The notes beneath the pieces were generated by a model that saw nothing but the letters and a program-made list of their open reading frames with translations, was not told the origin of the DNA and made no database searches. From NCBI RefSeq assembly GCF_036188265.1, contig NZ_CP108093.1:3740001-3804000 (forward strand): a stretch of DNA of 64,000 nucleotides. The letters are read 5' to 3'. Origin of the DNA: Streptomyces sp. NBC_00247. Its GTDB lineage: Bacteria > Actinomycetota > Actinomycetes > Streptomycetales > Streptomycetaceae. Every line of letters begins with the position of its first letter. Positions within the stretch are counted from its first letter, which is position 1. Made by a program: the position numbers and the translations under genes. Below are positions 19,353-27,811 of the stretch, in pieces.

Positions 19353-20357
19353 GTGCGGAAATACTGGGTGTTCGTCGGCGGTGGGATCGGGCTGTGTCTC
19401 TGCTTCGTGGGGCTGCTCGTCGTCGGGACGTACTCCGCCGCCGCGGGCATCGCCGGGGCGAGCGGGTCGGTCGGGCTCGCCAAGGGGGCGGTTCCCGCGC
19501 GCTATCAGCCGCTCGTGGAGAAGTGGGGCACGCTCTGCGCCGCGATCAACCCGGCGCTGCTCGCCGCGCAGCTCTACCAGGAGAGCGGCTGGAACCCTCG
19601 GGCGCAGAGCGCGGCGGCGGCCCAGGGCATCGCGCAGTTCATCCCGGGCACCTGGGCCACGCACGGTGTCGACGGCGACGGCGACGGCGACCGGGACGTG
19701 TGGGACCCGGCCGACGCCATCCCCTCGGCAGCTTCGTACGACTGCGAGCTCGCCGGGTACGTGAAGGACGTGCCGGGCGATCCGACCGACAACATGCTCG
19801 CCTCCTACAACGCGGGTGCCTACCGGGTCATCCGGGCCGGCGGGGTTCCTGCCATCGCCGAGACACAGAACTACGTCAAGATCATCCGGTCCCTGGAGAA
19901 GAGCTTCGCCAAGCCGGTCGGCCGGGTGGCGCCCTCCCAGCAGGCGGCCGGGGCGATCTATTACGCGCAGCAGAAGCTGGGCACTCCGTATCTCTGGGGC
20001 GGTAACGGTACGGCCGAGCAGAACGGCCGGTTCGACTGCTCCGGGCTGACGCAGGCCGCGTACCGGAGTGTGGACATCGAGCTGCCGCGGGTCGCCAACG
20101 ACCAGTACAACGCCGGGGCGCATCCGTCCCGGGACGAGCTGCTCCCCGGTGACCTGGTGTTCTTCTCCGACGATCTGAACAACTCGCGGGCCATCCACCA
20201 CGTGGGGATCTACGTCGGGGGCGGGTACATGATCAACGCGCCGTACACCGGAGCGGTGATCCGTTTCGACAAGATCGACAGTCCCGACTACTTCGGTGCG
20301 ACGCGGGTCACCAAGGACGGTGCGGCGGCGCTTCCCACTGCTCTCCCGCAGGCCTGA
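19353..20357 (+). CDS. SLT lytic transglycosylase plus NlpC/P60 endopeptidase (VirB1-like)
   Basis: A 334-residue bifunctional wall hydrolase. An N-terminal membrane helix or signal anchor (residues 4-27) is followed by a lysozyme-like SLT domain (about 45-185; catalytic Glu in LYQESGW, then AQGIAQFIPGTW) and a C-terminal NlpC/P60 domain (about 200-325; catalytic Cys in FDCSGL, His in HHVGIY). It would cleave peptidoglycan glycan strands and stem peptides. The architecture matches VirB1-like proteins of Gram-positive T4SS, so it likely opens the wall for the machine encoded at 3.6-11 kb, although it sits on the opposite strand after the hydrolase array. GTG start at 19353. Confidence 0.9.
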   Translation: MRKYWVFVGGGIGLCLCFVGLLVVGTYSAAAGIAGASGSVGLAKGAVPARYQPLVEKWGTLCAAINPALLAAQLYQESGWNPRAQSAAAAQGIAQFIPGTWATHGVDGDGDGDRDVWDPADAIPSAASYDCELAGYVKDVPGDPTDNMLASYNAGAYRVIRAGGVPAIAETQNYVKIIRSLEKSFAKPVGRVAPSQQAAGAIYYAQQKLGTPYLWGGNGTAEQNGRFDCSGLTQAAYRSVDIELPRVANDQYNAGAHPSRDELLPGDLVFFSDDLNNSRAIHHVGIYVGGGYMINAPYTGAVIRFDKIDSPDYFGATRVTKDGAAALPTALPQA

Positions 20358-20703
20358 GGCGGGGACGGGGCAAGGCAAGGGTGGGGTGACGGAAGGTGAC
20401 TGCGGTGATGGCGGAAGCAGGAACTCTCTGTAAAGCCTGGGCCCTGGGCTGCGACGATGAGTCACTCTTCGATAACGTCATGGTGATCATTCGGTGGAGG
20501 GCGGAACCGTCGCTACCGGGAGGCCGTTCCCTGGAATGGGACGACCCGCGCACTGACCACGCGCGATGGCCCGACCACCGTCGTGTCGCAGGACGCGTCG
20601 ACAGGTACGCGGTACCGGATCGCACCGAACACGGGGGGTTCGACCACGGGCGGCGCGCATGGACGCGCGTCGCGGCAGCAGACAAGGCAAGGGGCCGCAG
20701 CAG
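20358..20703. other. intergenic region between SLT/NlpC and PAP2 genes
   Basis: A 346-nt gap without a supportable gene. It is less GC-rich around 20400-20490 (TCGATAACGTCATGG), where a promoter for the downstream phosphatase gene would be expected. No strong hairpin was seen. Confidence 0.4.
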
Positions 20704-21429
20704 ATGGCTGGACTCGCACTCGATGGGTCGAACCCCGACGTCAGCCTGCTCTACGACATCAACGGGCTGGCCAAGTCCTCTCCCGCCTGGCTCGACAGCG
20801 TCGTCGAGTTCGTCGGCGAGTACGGGATCATGCTCGGCATGGTCCTGGTCGCCCTGTGGTGCTGGTGGAGCGTTCGCCGGCACGGCACGGCCGAGGACTC
20901 GGTGACGGCGGTCGCCGCACTCGTCTGGGCACCGCTCGCCATGGGCATCGCCCTCCTCGTCAACATCCCCATCAGGGGGTTCGTGGAGCGCCCGCGTCCG
21001 TTCAAGGACCATGAGGGGCTCGAGGTCCTCGTCGACGGCAAGAACGACTTCTCGTTCGTCAGCGACCACGCCACGATGGCGATGGCGCTGGCGGTCGGCA
21101 TCTTCGTGGCCGGCCGGAAGTTCGGGTTCGTCGCACTGGGCCTCGCGTTCGCCGAGGGGTTCTGCCGCGTCTGGATGGGCGTGCACTATCCGACCGACGT
21201 GATCGGCGGCCTCGCTCTGGGCACGGCCGTCACGCTCCTCCTCGCCCCGCTGGCCATGGCGCTGCTGACCCCGCTGGTGGCGGCCGTCTCCCGGTCTCGC
21301 CGGGCCGGCTTCCTCGTACGGTCGAGGCGGGCGGGGGTCGCCGCCGCCGGCCTCGGCGGCACGCTCGAAGTGCCCGAGCCGCGATCGGGCCGCGGCGGCG
21401 GGACGGGAGACAAGGACCTCGCTGCCTGA
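20704..21429 (+). CDS. PAP2-family membrane phosphatase
   Basis: A 241-residue polytopic protein with five or six helices and the three PAP2 motifs: RGFVERPRP (motif 1, K/R-x6-RP), SDHATMA (motif 2, PSGH-like with Ser-Asp-His) and RVWMGVHYPTDV (motif 3, R-x5-H-x3-D). These make up the vanadium-peroxidase-like phosphatase site. Likely substrates are undecaprenyl pyrophosphate or a lipid phosphate at the outer face of the membrane. The ATG at 20704 was chosen because AAGGGG lies just upstream and the hydrophobic core starts soon after. Confidence 0.9.
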   Translation: MAGLALDGSNPDVSLLYDINGLAKSSPAWLDSVVEFVGEYGIMLGMVLVALWCWWSVRRHGTAEDSVTAVAALVWAPLAMGIALLVNIPIRGFVERPRPFKDHEGLEVLVDGKNDFSFVSDHATMAMALAVGIFVAGRKFGFVALGLAFAEGFCRVWMGVHYPTDVIGGLALGTAVTLLLAPLAMALLTPLVAAVSRSRRAGFLVRSRRAGVAAAGLGGTLEVPEPRSGRGGGTGDKDLAA

Positions 21430-21534
21430 CCCGCTCCTCGCCCGAGTACGGCAGGGCGTCGGTTCCCCGGTGGGGAGCCGGCGCCCTGCCGCGTCGCGGG
21501 GTGGGAGACGGAGAGGACCGTCACCGTGGCGGTC

Positions 21535-23205
21535 CTACGGTGTCTGCGGTCCGGCGAAGAGCCGCTCGGGGTCGTACTGGTCGCGGAGCTTGCCGAGGCG
21601 GTCGGCGGACGGACCGAAGTAGGCGCGGCGCCAGTCGGTGAGCGTGGGGTCGGTGTAGTTCTGGTACGCCTCTCCGGAGGCGTGCGGACCCATCGCCGTA
21701 TGGATGCTTTTCAGCCACCCTTGTGCGGCGGTCGCCGAAGTTCCGGAGGCGTCCGGGCTCCAGGAGGCGAGGTACTGGGCGAGCATCCGGGAGTCCCGGT
21801 GCACGAAGGCGGTGGCGTCCCGGGCGACCCGGTTGACCGCTCCGCCGAGGGCCGTGAGGATGACCGACCCCTTCGCGCCCTCGCCGGCGGGCTGCCGGGT
21901 GAACGCCTCGACGCGACCGGTGAGGGTGCGCAGTCCTTCGGGCGGCAGCGAGCGGGTGAAGAAGTCGGAGGCCGCCGCGTACGTCTCGCGCCCGAGGGCG
22001 CCCCGGGCCGTGCGCCCCGGGGTCGTACCGGGCAGATGGCACTGGTCGGCGGTGAGGCCCGAGCAGCCCGCGTAGGCCAGCATCGCTTCCTCGTAGCCGC
22101 GTCGGCGCAGGGAGACGGTGGAGGCGGAGGCCCCCGCGCGGTCGGCGAGCCGGTCCACCGCGTTCTGCAGGTCGCCGTAGGTGCCGAGGCTGAACGCCGC
22201 GAGCGACACGGTCGGGTCGGCGCCGTCCGTGCCCGCTTCGAAGTGGAGGGAGGACCAGATCTCGTCCGGCTGGTCGGGCCCCCACTCCTGCCAGGCGGCG
22301 AGCACCGCGCCGGCCCGGGACCACGGCCAGCCTAGGTTGCAGACGACGGTCCGCGGGGCGGGCGAGGTACGGAAGCGGAGGCGGGTGACGACGCCGAAGG
22401 AGCCGTTGCCCCCGCCGCGGAGCGCCCAGAAGAGGTCCTTGTGACGGGTGGCGTCGGCGGTCAGGGTGCGGCCGTCGGCGGTGACCAGGGTGGCTGAGGT
22501 GAGGTTGTCGCAGGTCAGGCCGTACGCGCGAGAGGCCACGCCGTGGCCGCCGCCGAGGGTGAGGCCGGATATGCCGACCGTGGCGCAGGAACCGCCGGGG
22601 ATGGTGAGGCCGTGGGCGCCGAGGCTCCGGTAGATGTCGCCGAGCCGGGCGCCCGCGCCGATGGTGCCGTCCCGGTCGACGCTTTCGATCGCGGAGACGT
22701 CGACGACCAGACGCCCGGTGCCGGCGGACAGGCCCGCGTAGGAGTGGCCGCCGCTCCGGATCGCGACGGGGGTGCCGGTCGCACGGGCGAAGGCGAGGCA
22801 CTCGCGTATGTCGTCCTCGTGCCGTACGTAGGCGACGGCCGCGGGCCGCTGGGTGTCGAAGCGGGTGTTGTAGAGCCGCCGGGCGGTGTCGTACGCGGAG
22901 TCCCCGGGCCGTACGAGGGTCCCGTCGAGGCTACGGCCGAGTGCGGGCCAGTCCGCCGGGGCGCTGTCCGCGGACGCGGCCGGGGTGTTCGTGGGCGGCC
23001 CCGGGGACCCGGTGGCGGGGCGCGGCACGCCCGACGGGGAAGCCGCGGAGGGACCTGCGGCGGGGGCGTCCGGGGAGGAGCAGGCGGTGAGCGCGGCGGA
23101 CGCCCCGGCGGCCAGGACGGCGCGCCGGGCGAGCGACGGGACCGGGGCGGGGCTCGCGCGCCGGGCCGGGGGGATCGCCGGGTCCGCGGGGTGCTGCTGG
23201 TTCAT
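21535..23205 (-). CDS. Tat-exported FAD-linked oxidoreductase (berberine-bridge-enzyme type)
   Basis: A 556-residue protein. The N-terminus has a twin-arginine signal (SLARRAVLAAGASAAL) followed by a possible lipobox LTAC, so it is predicted to be a folded, exported, possibly lipidated protein. The PCMH-type FAD domain (about residues 120-295) contains IRSGGHSYAGLS, whose histidine is the usual covalent FAD attachment site, and a GGGHGVASR segment. The C-terminal YQNYTDP and DPERLFAGPQ are the berberine/reticuline-oxidase BBE motif. It oxidises an unknown alcohol or sugar substrate. The ATG at 23205 is preceded by GGAGG on the coding strand. Confidence 0.88.
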   Translation of the reverse strand: MNQQHPADPAIPPARRASPAPVPSLARRAVLAAGASAALTACSSPDAPAAGPSAASPSGVPRPATGSPGPPTNTPAASADSAPADWPALGRSLDGTLVRPGDSAYDTARRLYNTRFDTQRPAAVAYVRHEDDIRECLAFARATGTPVAIRSGGHSYAGLSAGTGRLVVDVSAIESVDRDGTIGAGARLGDIYRSLGAHGLTIPGGSCATVGISGLTLGGGHGVASRAYGLTCDNLTSATLVTADGRTLTADATRHKDLFWALRGGGNGSFGVVTRLRFRTSPAPRTVVCNLGWPWSRAGAVLAAWQEWGPDQPDEIWSSLHFEAGTDGADPTVSLAAFSLGTYGDLQNAVDRLADRAGASASTVSLRRRGYEEAMLAYAGCSGLTADQCHLPGTTPGRTARGALGRETYAAASDFFTRSLPPEGLRTLTGRVEAFTRQPAGEGAKGSVILTALGGAVNRVARDATAFVHRDSRMLAQYLASWSPDASGTSATAAQGWLKSIHTAMGPHASGEAYQNYTDPTLTDWRRAYFGPSADRLGKLRDQYDPERLFAGPQTP

Positions 23206-23372
23206 GGGACCTCCGGGGCCCGGTGCGGGCGGTGACAGGACCGGGCAGGACGCCGGGCGTCCGGGTCGCGGTGTGCACCGGCGGGCGGGCGGTTCGGGAC
23301 CTCGTCCGGTGGCCGGGGCGGCCGGGAGCGGTTCGGGCCCTCGTCCGGTCACCGGCGTGCCGGTGGGCGGGG

Positions 23373-23603
23373 TCAGGCCGTGGTTCGGTGGCGTTCGGCG
23401 TCGGTGCGGGCCAGGTCGCGGGAGCGGCGGGCGGGGCCGGACCAGCCGCAGGAGCAGCGGGCGAGACAGAACGAGCCGCGTTCGGTGGTGGTCGTGGCGT
23501 GGTCCTGAGCTGCGGTAACGGGCTCGGGCGGGAGGCGGGGGCCCGGGGGAGGGGCGGCGCACGCCGGGGTGCGCCGGGCAGGGTGGACAGCTTCCTGATG
23601 CAC
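23373..23603 (-). CDS. small cysteine-motif protein (CxxxCxCGW)
   Basis: A predicted 76-residue protein with a proline-rich first half and a compact C-terminal motif, GSFCLARCSCGWSGPARRSR, followed by a charged helix. The pattern Cys-x3-Cys-x-Cys-Gly-Trp recalls small Streptomyces proteins of unknown function that I know only from memory. A fourth ligand would be needed to call it a zinc ribbon, though a nearby His could serve. The GTG start is tentative; an overlapping frame beginning ATG at 23611 also reads open. It lies upstream of the FAD oxidoreductase on the same strand. Confidence 0.5.
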   Translation of the reverse strand: MHQEAVHPARRTPACAAPPPGPRLPPEPVTAAQDHATTTTERGSFCLARCSCGWSGPARRSRDLARTDAERHRTTA

Positions 23604-23759
23604 GTGCCCACGGTACTGGCGGGGCGGCCCGGACGGGAGGGGTCCAGGTCTCTCCGCCGCCGATCGGGGTGGACCGGCGTGACGGGGGGAGGCGGTCGTC
23701 GTTATGCGGAACGGGCGAGGGCCCGGTTCCGGCGTGACGTCGTTGGGGGTTGGCAGGCG

Positions 23760-24602
23760 ATGGTGGTGCGGCAGCACGGGTGCGAAGGCGCGGCACTGGC
23801 TGTCCGCGCGCTGGCCGCGGCGGCGGTGCTCGCCGTGCTGGCCGGTTGTTCCGGCGGCGGGAGCGGGGCCGTCGCGGGTGCTCCGGCGGAGGAGCCGCCC
23901 GGGCTGGTGCTCGACCGGGCGGCGGACGTGCTCGCCGAATCCGGCGGGGCGGAGACGAACACCTCGATGGAGACCTCGGCCGGGGGCACCCGTGTGACGA
24001 TCCGGGGCCAGGGCGCGTACGACTTCCGCAAGCAGCTCGGCCGCATCAAGGTGGTGCTGCCGAAGGACGCGGCCGGGTCGCAGGAGCACCGCCCGATCAC
24101 CGAGCTGCTGACGCCGGGCGCGCTCTACATGAAGAACCGGGGGGCCGGAGTCCCGGAAGACAAGTGGGTGCGGATCGACACCACGGTGCTGGCGGACGGC
24201 AACCTCGTCACCGGAGGGGTCACCGACCCGATGGCCGCGGCCGAGCTGCTGCGCGAGGCCCGGGGCGTGACGTACGTGGGGCGGACCGAGCTGGCGGGCA
24301 TCGGGGTCCGCCACTACCGGGGGACCGCGGACATCGGCAGTGCGGCGGGGGCCGCCTCGCCCCTGTCGCGGGCGGCGCTGACGGCCGCGGCGGGCGGGTT
24401 CCGCACCCACGCGGTCCCCTTCGACGCCTACCTGGACGACGAGGGCCGGCTGCGGAAGGTCCGCCACCGTTTCACCTTCGCGGCCGAGGGGCCGGCGGTG
24501 ACGGTGGTCTCGACGATGCTGCTGTACGGGTTCGGCGTGCCGGTCACCGTGGACCTGCCGGACGGTGCGGACCTCTACACGGGCGAGATCCGGCAGAGCT
24601 GA
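23760..24602 (+). CDS. LppX/LprG-like lipoprotein
   Basis: A 280-residue lipoprotein with a signal peptide and lipobox (VLAVLAGCSGG, cysteine at about residue 30). The mature part resembles the actinobacterial LppX/LprAFG and LolA-like fold: MKNRGAGVPEDKWVRID, GVTYVGRTELAGIGVRHYRG, and an amphipathic beta-rich C-terminus. Such proteins bind lipids or sense the envelope. The ATG at 23760 was chosen to give a clean signal peptide; the upstream in-frame extension is proline- and arginine-rich and unlikely to be coding. Confidence 0.82.
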   Translation: MVVRQHGCEGAALAVRALAAAAVLAVLAGCSGGGSGAVAGAPAEEPPGLVLDRAADVLAESGGAETNTSMETSAGGTRVTIRGQGAYDFRKQLGRIKVVLPKDAAGSQEHRPITELLTPGALYMKNRGAGVPEDKWVRIDTTVLADGNLVTGGVTDPMAAAELLREARGVTYVGRTELAGIGVRHYRGTADIGSAAGAASPLSRAALTAAAGGFRTHAVPFDAYLDDEGRLRKVRHRFTFAAEGPAVTVVSTMLLYGFGVPVTVDLPDGADLYTGEIRQS

Positions 24603-24911
24603 GGCGACGGCGGCGGTGGCGGGCGTGGCGGTGACGGGGGCGGCGGTGGGGGCACCCGCGGTGGCGACAGCGCGCGTACCCATGGTGGCGGTCGCCCCCG
24701 GAGCCGGAGCCGGAGCGAGTGGCTGGAATTCGATGGTCGTGCCCGTGCGGACGGGCCGTTCGCCGGAGGCGCCGGCCGGGCGTGCGGGTGTTCGACGGGG
24801 GAGGGCAGCCCTCTTGGGAGGGGCCGAAATGGCCCGTCCGTGTCATGCGCGCGGCGCTTGGCGATCCCTACGCTGGGAGTCTGCGCCAAGGGCCGGCGAC
24901 GGTAGAGAGAG
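24603..24911. other. intergenic region with G-rich low-complexity tract
   Basis: A 309-nt gap. The first 60 nt are a GGCGGTGG-type low-complexity tract. No gene is supportable on either strand. A sequence CGCTTGGCGATCCCTACGCTGG near 24855-24875 could contain a promoter for the small gene at 24912, but this is uncertain. Confidence 0.4.
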
Positions 24912-25115
24912 GTGACGCAGGTGGTGACGCTCAGCGCTCCGAACGCGCAGGAGTACGTGGCTCTCGCCGAGATCGAACTCTGCGGCGAGTTGATGATCGC
25001 CGCATCGGCCAGCACCGAGGACCGGCTCAGTCCGGACCGTATCGACGAGGTGCTCAACGCGGGCGAGGCCGCCGGAGCGTCCAGCTTTCCCCGCCGGGCC
25101 GAACGCAGGCTCTGA
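24912..25115 (+). CDS. small protein of unknown function
   Basis: A 67-residue (or 64-residue) soluble protein with clear coding bias: SAPNAQEYVALAEIELCGEL followed by a helical segment with SPDRIDEVL. It contains no membrane helix and no recognised motif. GTG starts are possible at 24912, 24921 and 24924; GAGAGG lies 8 nt before 24921, which is therefore the best-placed one. It is upstream of, and convergent with, csoR. I do not recognise the family with confidence. Confidence 0.65.
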   Translation: MTQVVTLSAPNAQEYVALAEIELCGELMIAASASTEDRLSPDRIDEVLNAGEAAGASSFPRRAERRL

Positions 25116-25271
25116 CCGGACCCGACCGGGATCACGTGGCACGTGTCACGCGTCACGTCCGGGCGCCCACGCGAGCATCACGACCGGTGGCGGCATCCCG
25201 ACCGGTGGCGCCACGACCGGAGGGGGCGCGGACCGGGCGGCGGGCCGGCCGGCGACGGGAACGGACGGGCG

Positions 25272-25646
25272 TCAGGTGCGAAGGAGGCGCGCGATGGCCT
25301 TGGTGGCCTCGTCGACCTTCGCGTCGATCTCGTCCCCGCCCTTGACGGCGGCGTCGGCGACGCAGTGGCGGAGGTGTTCCTCCAGCAGCTGGAGCGCGAA
25401 GGACTGCAGCGCCTTGGTGGACGCCGAGACCTGGGTGAGTATGTCGATGCAGTAGGTGTCCTCGTCCACCATCCGCTGGAGACCGCGGATCTGCCCCTCG
25501 ATCCGGCGCAGGCGCTTGAGGTGCTCGTCCTTCTGGTAGTGGTAGCCGTGGATGCCCCGGTCGTGGTCGGTGACGGTCCCGGCCGGCCGGTCGACGGGTT
25601 CCGGCGGGGTGGGGCCGTTCTCCCCGGTGGCCTCGGTGGTGGTCAT
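25272..25646 (-). CDS. csoR: CsoR copper-sensing repressor
   Basis: A 124-residue all-helical DUF156/CsoR regulator. The Cu(I) ligand set is visible as Cys66 (TYCIDIL), His91 and Cys95 (HLRHC), with the 25- and 4-residue spacing seen in S. lividans CsoR. CsoR tetramers repress copper-export genes and release DNA on binding Cu(I). The start at 25646 has GGGAGGACC upstream on the coding strand. A palindromic operator of the expected sequence lies 120 nt upstream, so autoregulation is likely. No copper ATPase or copper chaperone gene is adjacent. Confidence 0.94.
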   Translation of the reverse strand: MTTTEATGENGPTPPEPVDRPAGTVTDHDRGIHGYHYQKDEHLKRLRRIEGQIRGLQRMVDEDTYCIDILTQVSASTKALQSFALQLLEEHLRHCVADAAVKGGDEIDAKVDEATKAIARLLRT

Positions 25647-25765
25647 GCGGTCCTCCCGTTGTCTCGTACCCGTGCGCGCCGACAGCCGTGAAGGCGGGAG
25701 TACCGAGAGGTACCCGTTCCGGGGCGTGCCTGTCGCCGGACGCCGCCCGGACTTTCCCCGGGCTG

Positions 25766-25784
25766 TATACCCCGGGTGGGTATA
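25766..25784. promoter_or_regulatory. CsoR-type operator
   Basis: A perfect inverted repeat, TATACCC-CGGGT-GGGTATA, sits in the 284-nt divergent region between csoR and the DUF47 gene. The TATACCC...GGGTATA form matches the G/C-tract operator recognised by CsoR proteins. It is 120 nt from the csoR start and 147 nt from the DUF47 start, so it most likely serves csoR. Confidence 0.82.
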
Positions 25785-25930
25785 TGGTAACGAATCGAGC
25801 CGAAACGTGACCCGGGGGCCGTGCTGATCACGCTGATCGATGGGCGACACTGAAGAATGCCGGTTAGCCGTGGCCGGATGATGCGCCTAGCATCAGCCTG
25901 ACCGAATCCAAAGCATCCCGAGGACCCCAC

Positions 25931-26551
25931 GTGCGCTTTCGTCTGACCCCCAGGGAGACGAGCTTCTACGACATGTTTTCCGCATCCGCGGACAACATCG
26001 TCACGGGCTCGAAACTCCTGATGGAACTGCTCGGAGCGGATTCTTCCTCCCGAGCCGAGATCGCGGAGCGCATGCGGGCGGCGGAGCACGCGGGGGACGA
26101 TGCCACCCACGCGATCTTCCACCAGCTGAACTCCTCCTTCATCACGCCGTTCGACCGCGAGGACATCTACAACCTCGCGTCGTCGCTCGACGACATCATG
26201 GACTTCATGGAGGAGGCCGTCGACCTGGTCGTTCTGTACCAGGTCGAGGAGCTCCCGAAGGGTGTCGAGCAGCAGATCGAGGTGCTGGCCAGGGCGGCGG
26301 AGCTGACCGCCGAGGCCATGCCGGGGCTGCGGACCATGGACAACCTCACCGAGTACTGGATCGAGGTCAACCGGCTGGAGAACCAGGCGGACCAGATCCA
26401 CCGCAAGCTGCTCGCCCACCTCTTCAACGGCAAGTACGACGCCATCGAGGTGCTGAAGCTCAAGCAGATCGTCGACGTGCTGGAAGAGGCGGCCGACGCG
26501 TTCGAACACGTCGCCAACACGGTGGAGACCATCGCGGTCAAGGAGTCCTGA
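25931..26551 (+). CDS. DUF47/PhoU-like Pit accessory protein
   Basis: A 206-residue all-helical protein of the DUF47 (PhoU-related) family: MRFRLTPRETSFYDMF at the N-terminus, ITPFDREDIYNLASSLDDIM in the middle and EEAADAFEHVANTVE near the end, with the Glu/Asp-rich metal-binding helices typical of the group. These proteins accompany low-affinity phosphate transporters and modulate them. The gene is 5 nt from the transporter gene, giving a two-gene operon. GTG start with a weak ribosome-binding site. Confidence 0.92.
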   Translation: MRFRLTPRETSFYDMFSASADNIVTGSKLLMELLGADSSSRAEIAERMRAAEHAGDDATHAIFHQLNSSFITPFDREDIYNLASSLDDIMDFMEEAVDLVVLYQVEELPKGVEQQIEVLARAAELTAEAMPGLRTMDNLTEYWIEVNRLENQADQIHRKLLAHLFNGKYDAIEVLKLKQIVDVLEEAADAFEHVANTVETIAVKES

Positions 26552-26556
26552 CTCCA

Positions 26557-27555
26557 GTGGACACCTTTGCGCTGATCGTGACCGTTGGCGTCGCGCTCGG
26601 CTTCACGTATACGAACGGCTTCCACGACTCCGCGAACGCCATCGCCACCTCGGTCTCCACCCGGGCTCTTACCCCGCGGGCGGCTCTGGCGATGGCCGCG
26701 GTGATGAACCTGGCCGGCGCGTTCCTCGGACAGGGCGTCGCCAAGACGGTCAGTGAGGGGCTCATCGCCACGCCCGAGGGCTCGAAGGGGATGGGCATCC
26801 TCTTCGCGGCGCTGGTCGGCGCGGTCGTCTGGAACCTCGTGACCTGGTACTTCGGTCTGCCGTCCTCCTCCTCGCACGCGCTGTTCGGCGGCATGGTCGG
26901 GGCGGCGCTGGCCGGCGGGACGCTGGTGCACTGGGACGGGGTGCTGGAGAAGATCGTCATCCCGATGTTCCTCTCCCCGGTCATCGGCCTGGTGGTCGGC
27001 TACCTCTTCATGGTCGCGATCATGTGGATGTTCCGGAAGTCCAACCCGCACAAGGCCAAGCGTGGTTTCCGGATCGCGCAGACGGTCTCGGCGGCGGCCA
27101 TGGCGCTGGGCCACGGTCTCCAGGACGCCCAGAAGACGATGGGTATCGTCGTGATGGCCCTGGTCATCGCCGACGTCGAGGGTCCGGACGACGAGATCCC
27201 GATCTGGGTCAAGATCGTCTGCGCGCTGATGCTCTCGCTCGGTACGTACGCGGGCGGCTGGCGCATCATGCGGACGCTCGGCCGGAAGATCATCGAGCTG
27301 GACCCGCCGCAGGGTTTCGCGGCCGAGATGACCGGCGCGTCGATCATGTTCGGTTCGTCGTTCCTCTTCCACGCCCCGATCTCCACCACGCACGTCATCA
27401 CCTCCGCGATCATGGGTGTCGGCGCGACCAAGCGGGTCAACGCGGTCCGCTGGGGTGTCGCCAAGAACATCATCCTGGGCTGGTTCATCACCATGCCGGC
27501 GGCGGCGCTCGTCGCCGCGGCGAGCTACGGGATCGTGTACCTGCTCTTCGGCTGA
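26557..27555 (+). CDS. pitH: low-affinity inorganic phosphate transporter (Pit family)
   Basis: A 332-residue polytopic protein of the PiT/PHO-4 family. It carries the family signature GFTYTNGFHDSANAIATSV near residue 15 and a second half-motif FLFHAPISTTHVITSAIMG near residue 268, with about 8-10 helices. PiT transporters take up metal-phosphate by proton symport. The position next to DUF47 and the pst operon corresponds, from memory, to PitH1 of S. coelicolor. No PHO box was seen upstream, consistent with expression under phosphate sufficiency. Confidence 0.93.
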   Translation: MDTFALIVTVGVALGFTYTNGFHDSANAIATSVSTRALTPRAALAMAAVMNLAGAFLGQGVAKTVSEGLIATPEGSKGMGILFAALVGAVVWNLVTWYFGLPSSSSHALFGGMVGAALAGGTLVHWDGVLEKIVIPMFLSPVIGLVVGYLFMVAIMWMFRKSNPHKAKRGFRIAQTVSAAAMALGHGLQDAQKTMGIVVMALVIADVEGPDDEIPIWVKIVCALMLSLGTYAGGWRIMRTLGRKIIELDPPQGFAAEMTGASIMFGSSFLFHAPISTTHVITSAIMGVGATKRVNAVRWGVAKNIILGWFITMPAAALVAAASYGIVYLLFG

Positions 27556-27566
27556 CACCCGGGCCC

Positions 27567-27600
27567 GAAGCGCCTGACCGTCCGAAGCGTCTGACCGTCC
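27567..27600 (+). repeat. 17-bp tandem repeat, two copies
   Basis: GAAGCGCCTGACCGTCC is repeated immediately with one change (GAAGCGTCTGACCGTCC). A degenerate continuation of CGCCTGAAG units runs to about 27640. The repeat follows the pit stop codon and precedes the terminator. Confidence 0.8.
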
Positions 27601-27672
27601 GGTGCGCCTGAAGCGCCTGAAGCGTCCGAACCGCCCGATCCGCCGGGGCGCGTACCGGACGGTGTGTGAATG

Positions 27673-27718
27673 AAGGGGCCGCCCCCGTTCTCCGCGAAGA
27701 GAACGGGGGCGGCCCCTT
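27673..27718. terminator. bidirectional terminator between pit and pstB
   Basis: A perfect 20-bp inverted repeat (AAGGGGCCGCCCCCGTTCTC and its complement) with a 6-nt loop lies between the convergent pit and pst transcription units. The symmetric A/T-flanked stem fits termination from both sides. Confidence 0.92.
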
Positions 27719-27811
27719 GTGCCTTGCGGTGGCACCGCCATGCAGCACCGCGAGGCCGATCGGGGTCCGCCGGCCCGGAGGGTGTCCGGGCGGGCGAGGG
27801 GTGGGGCCGGC

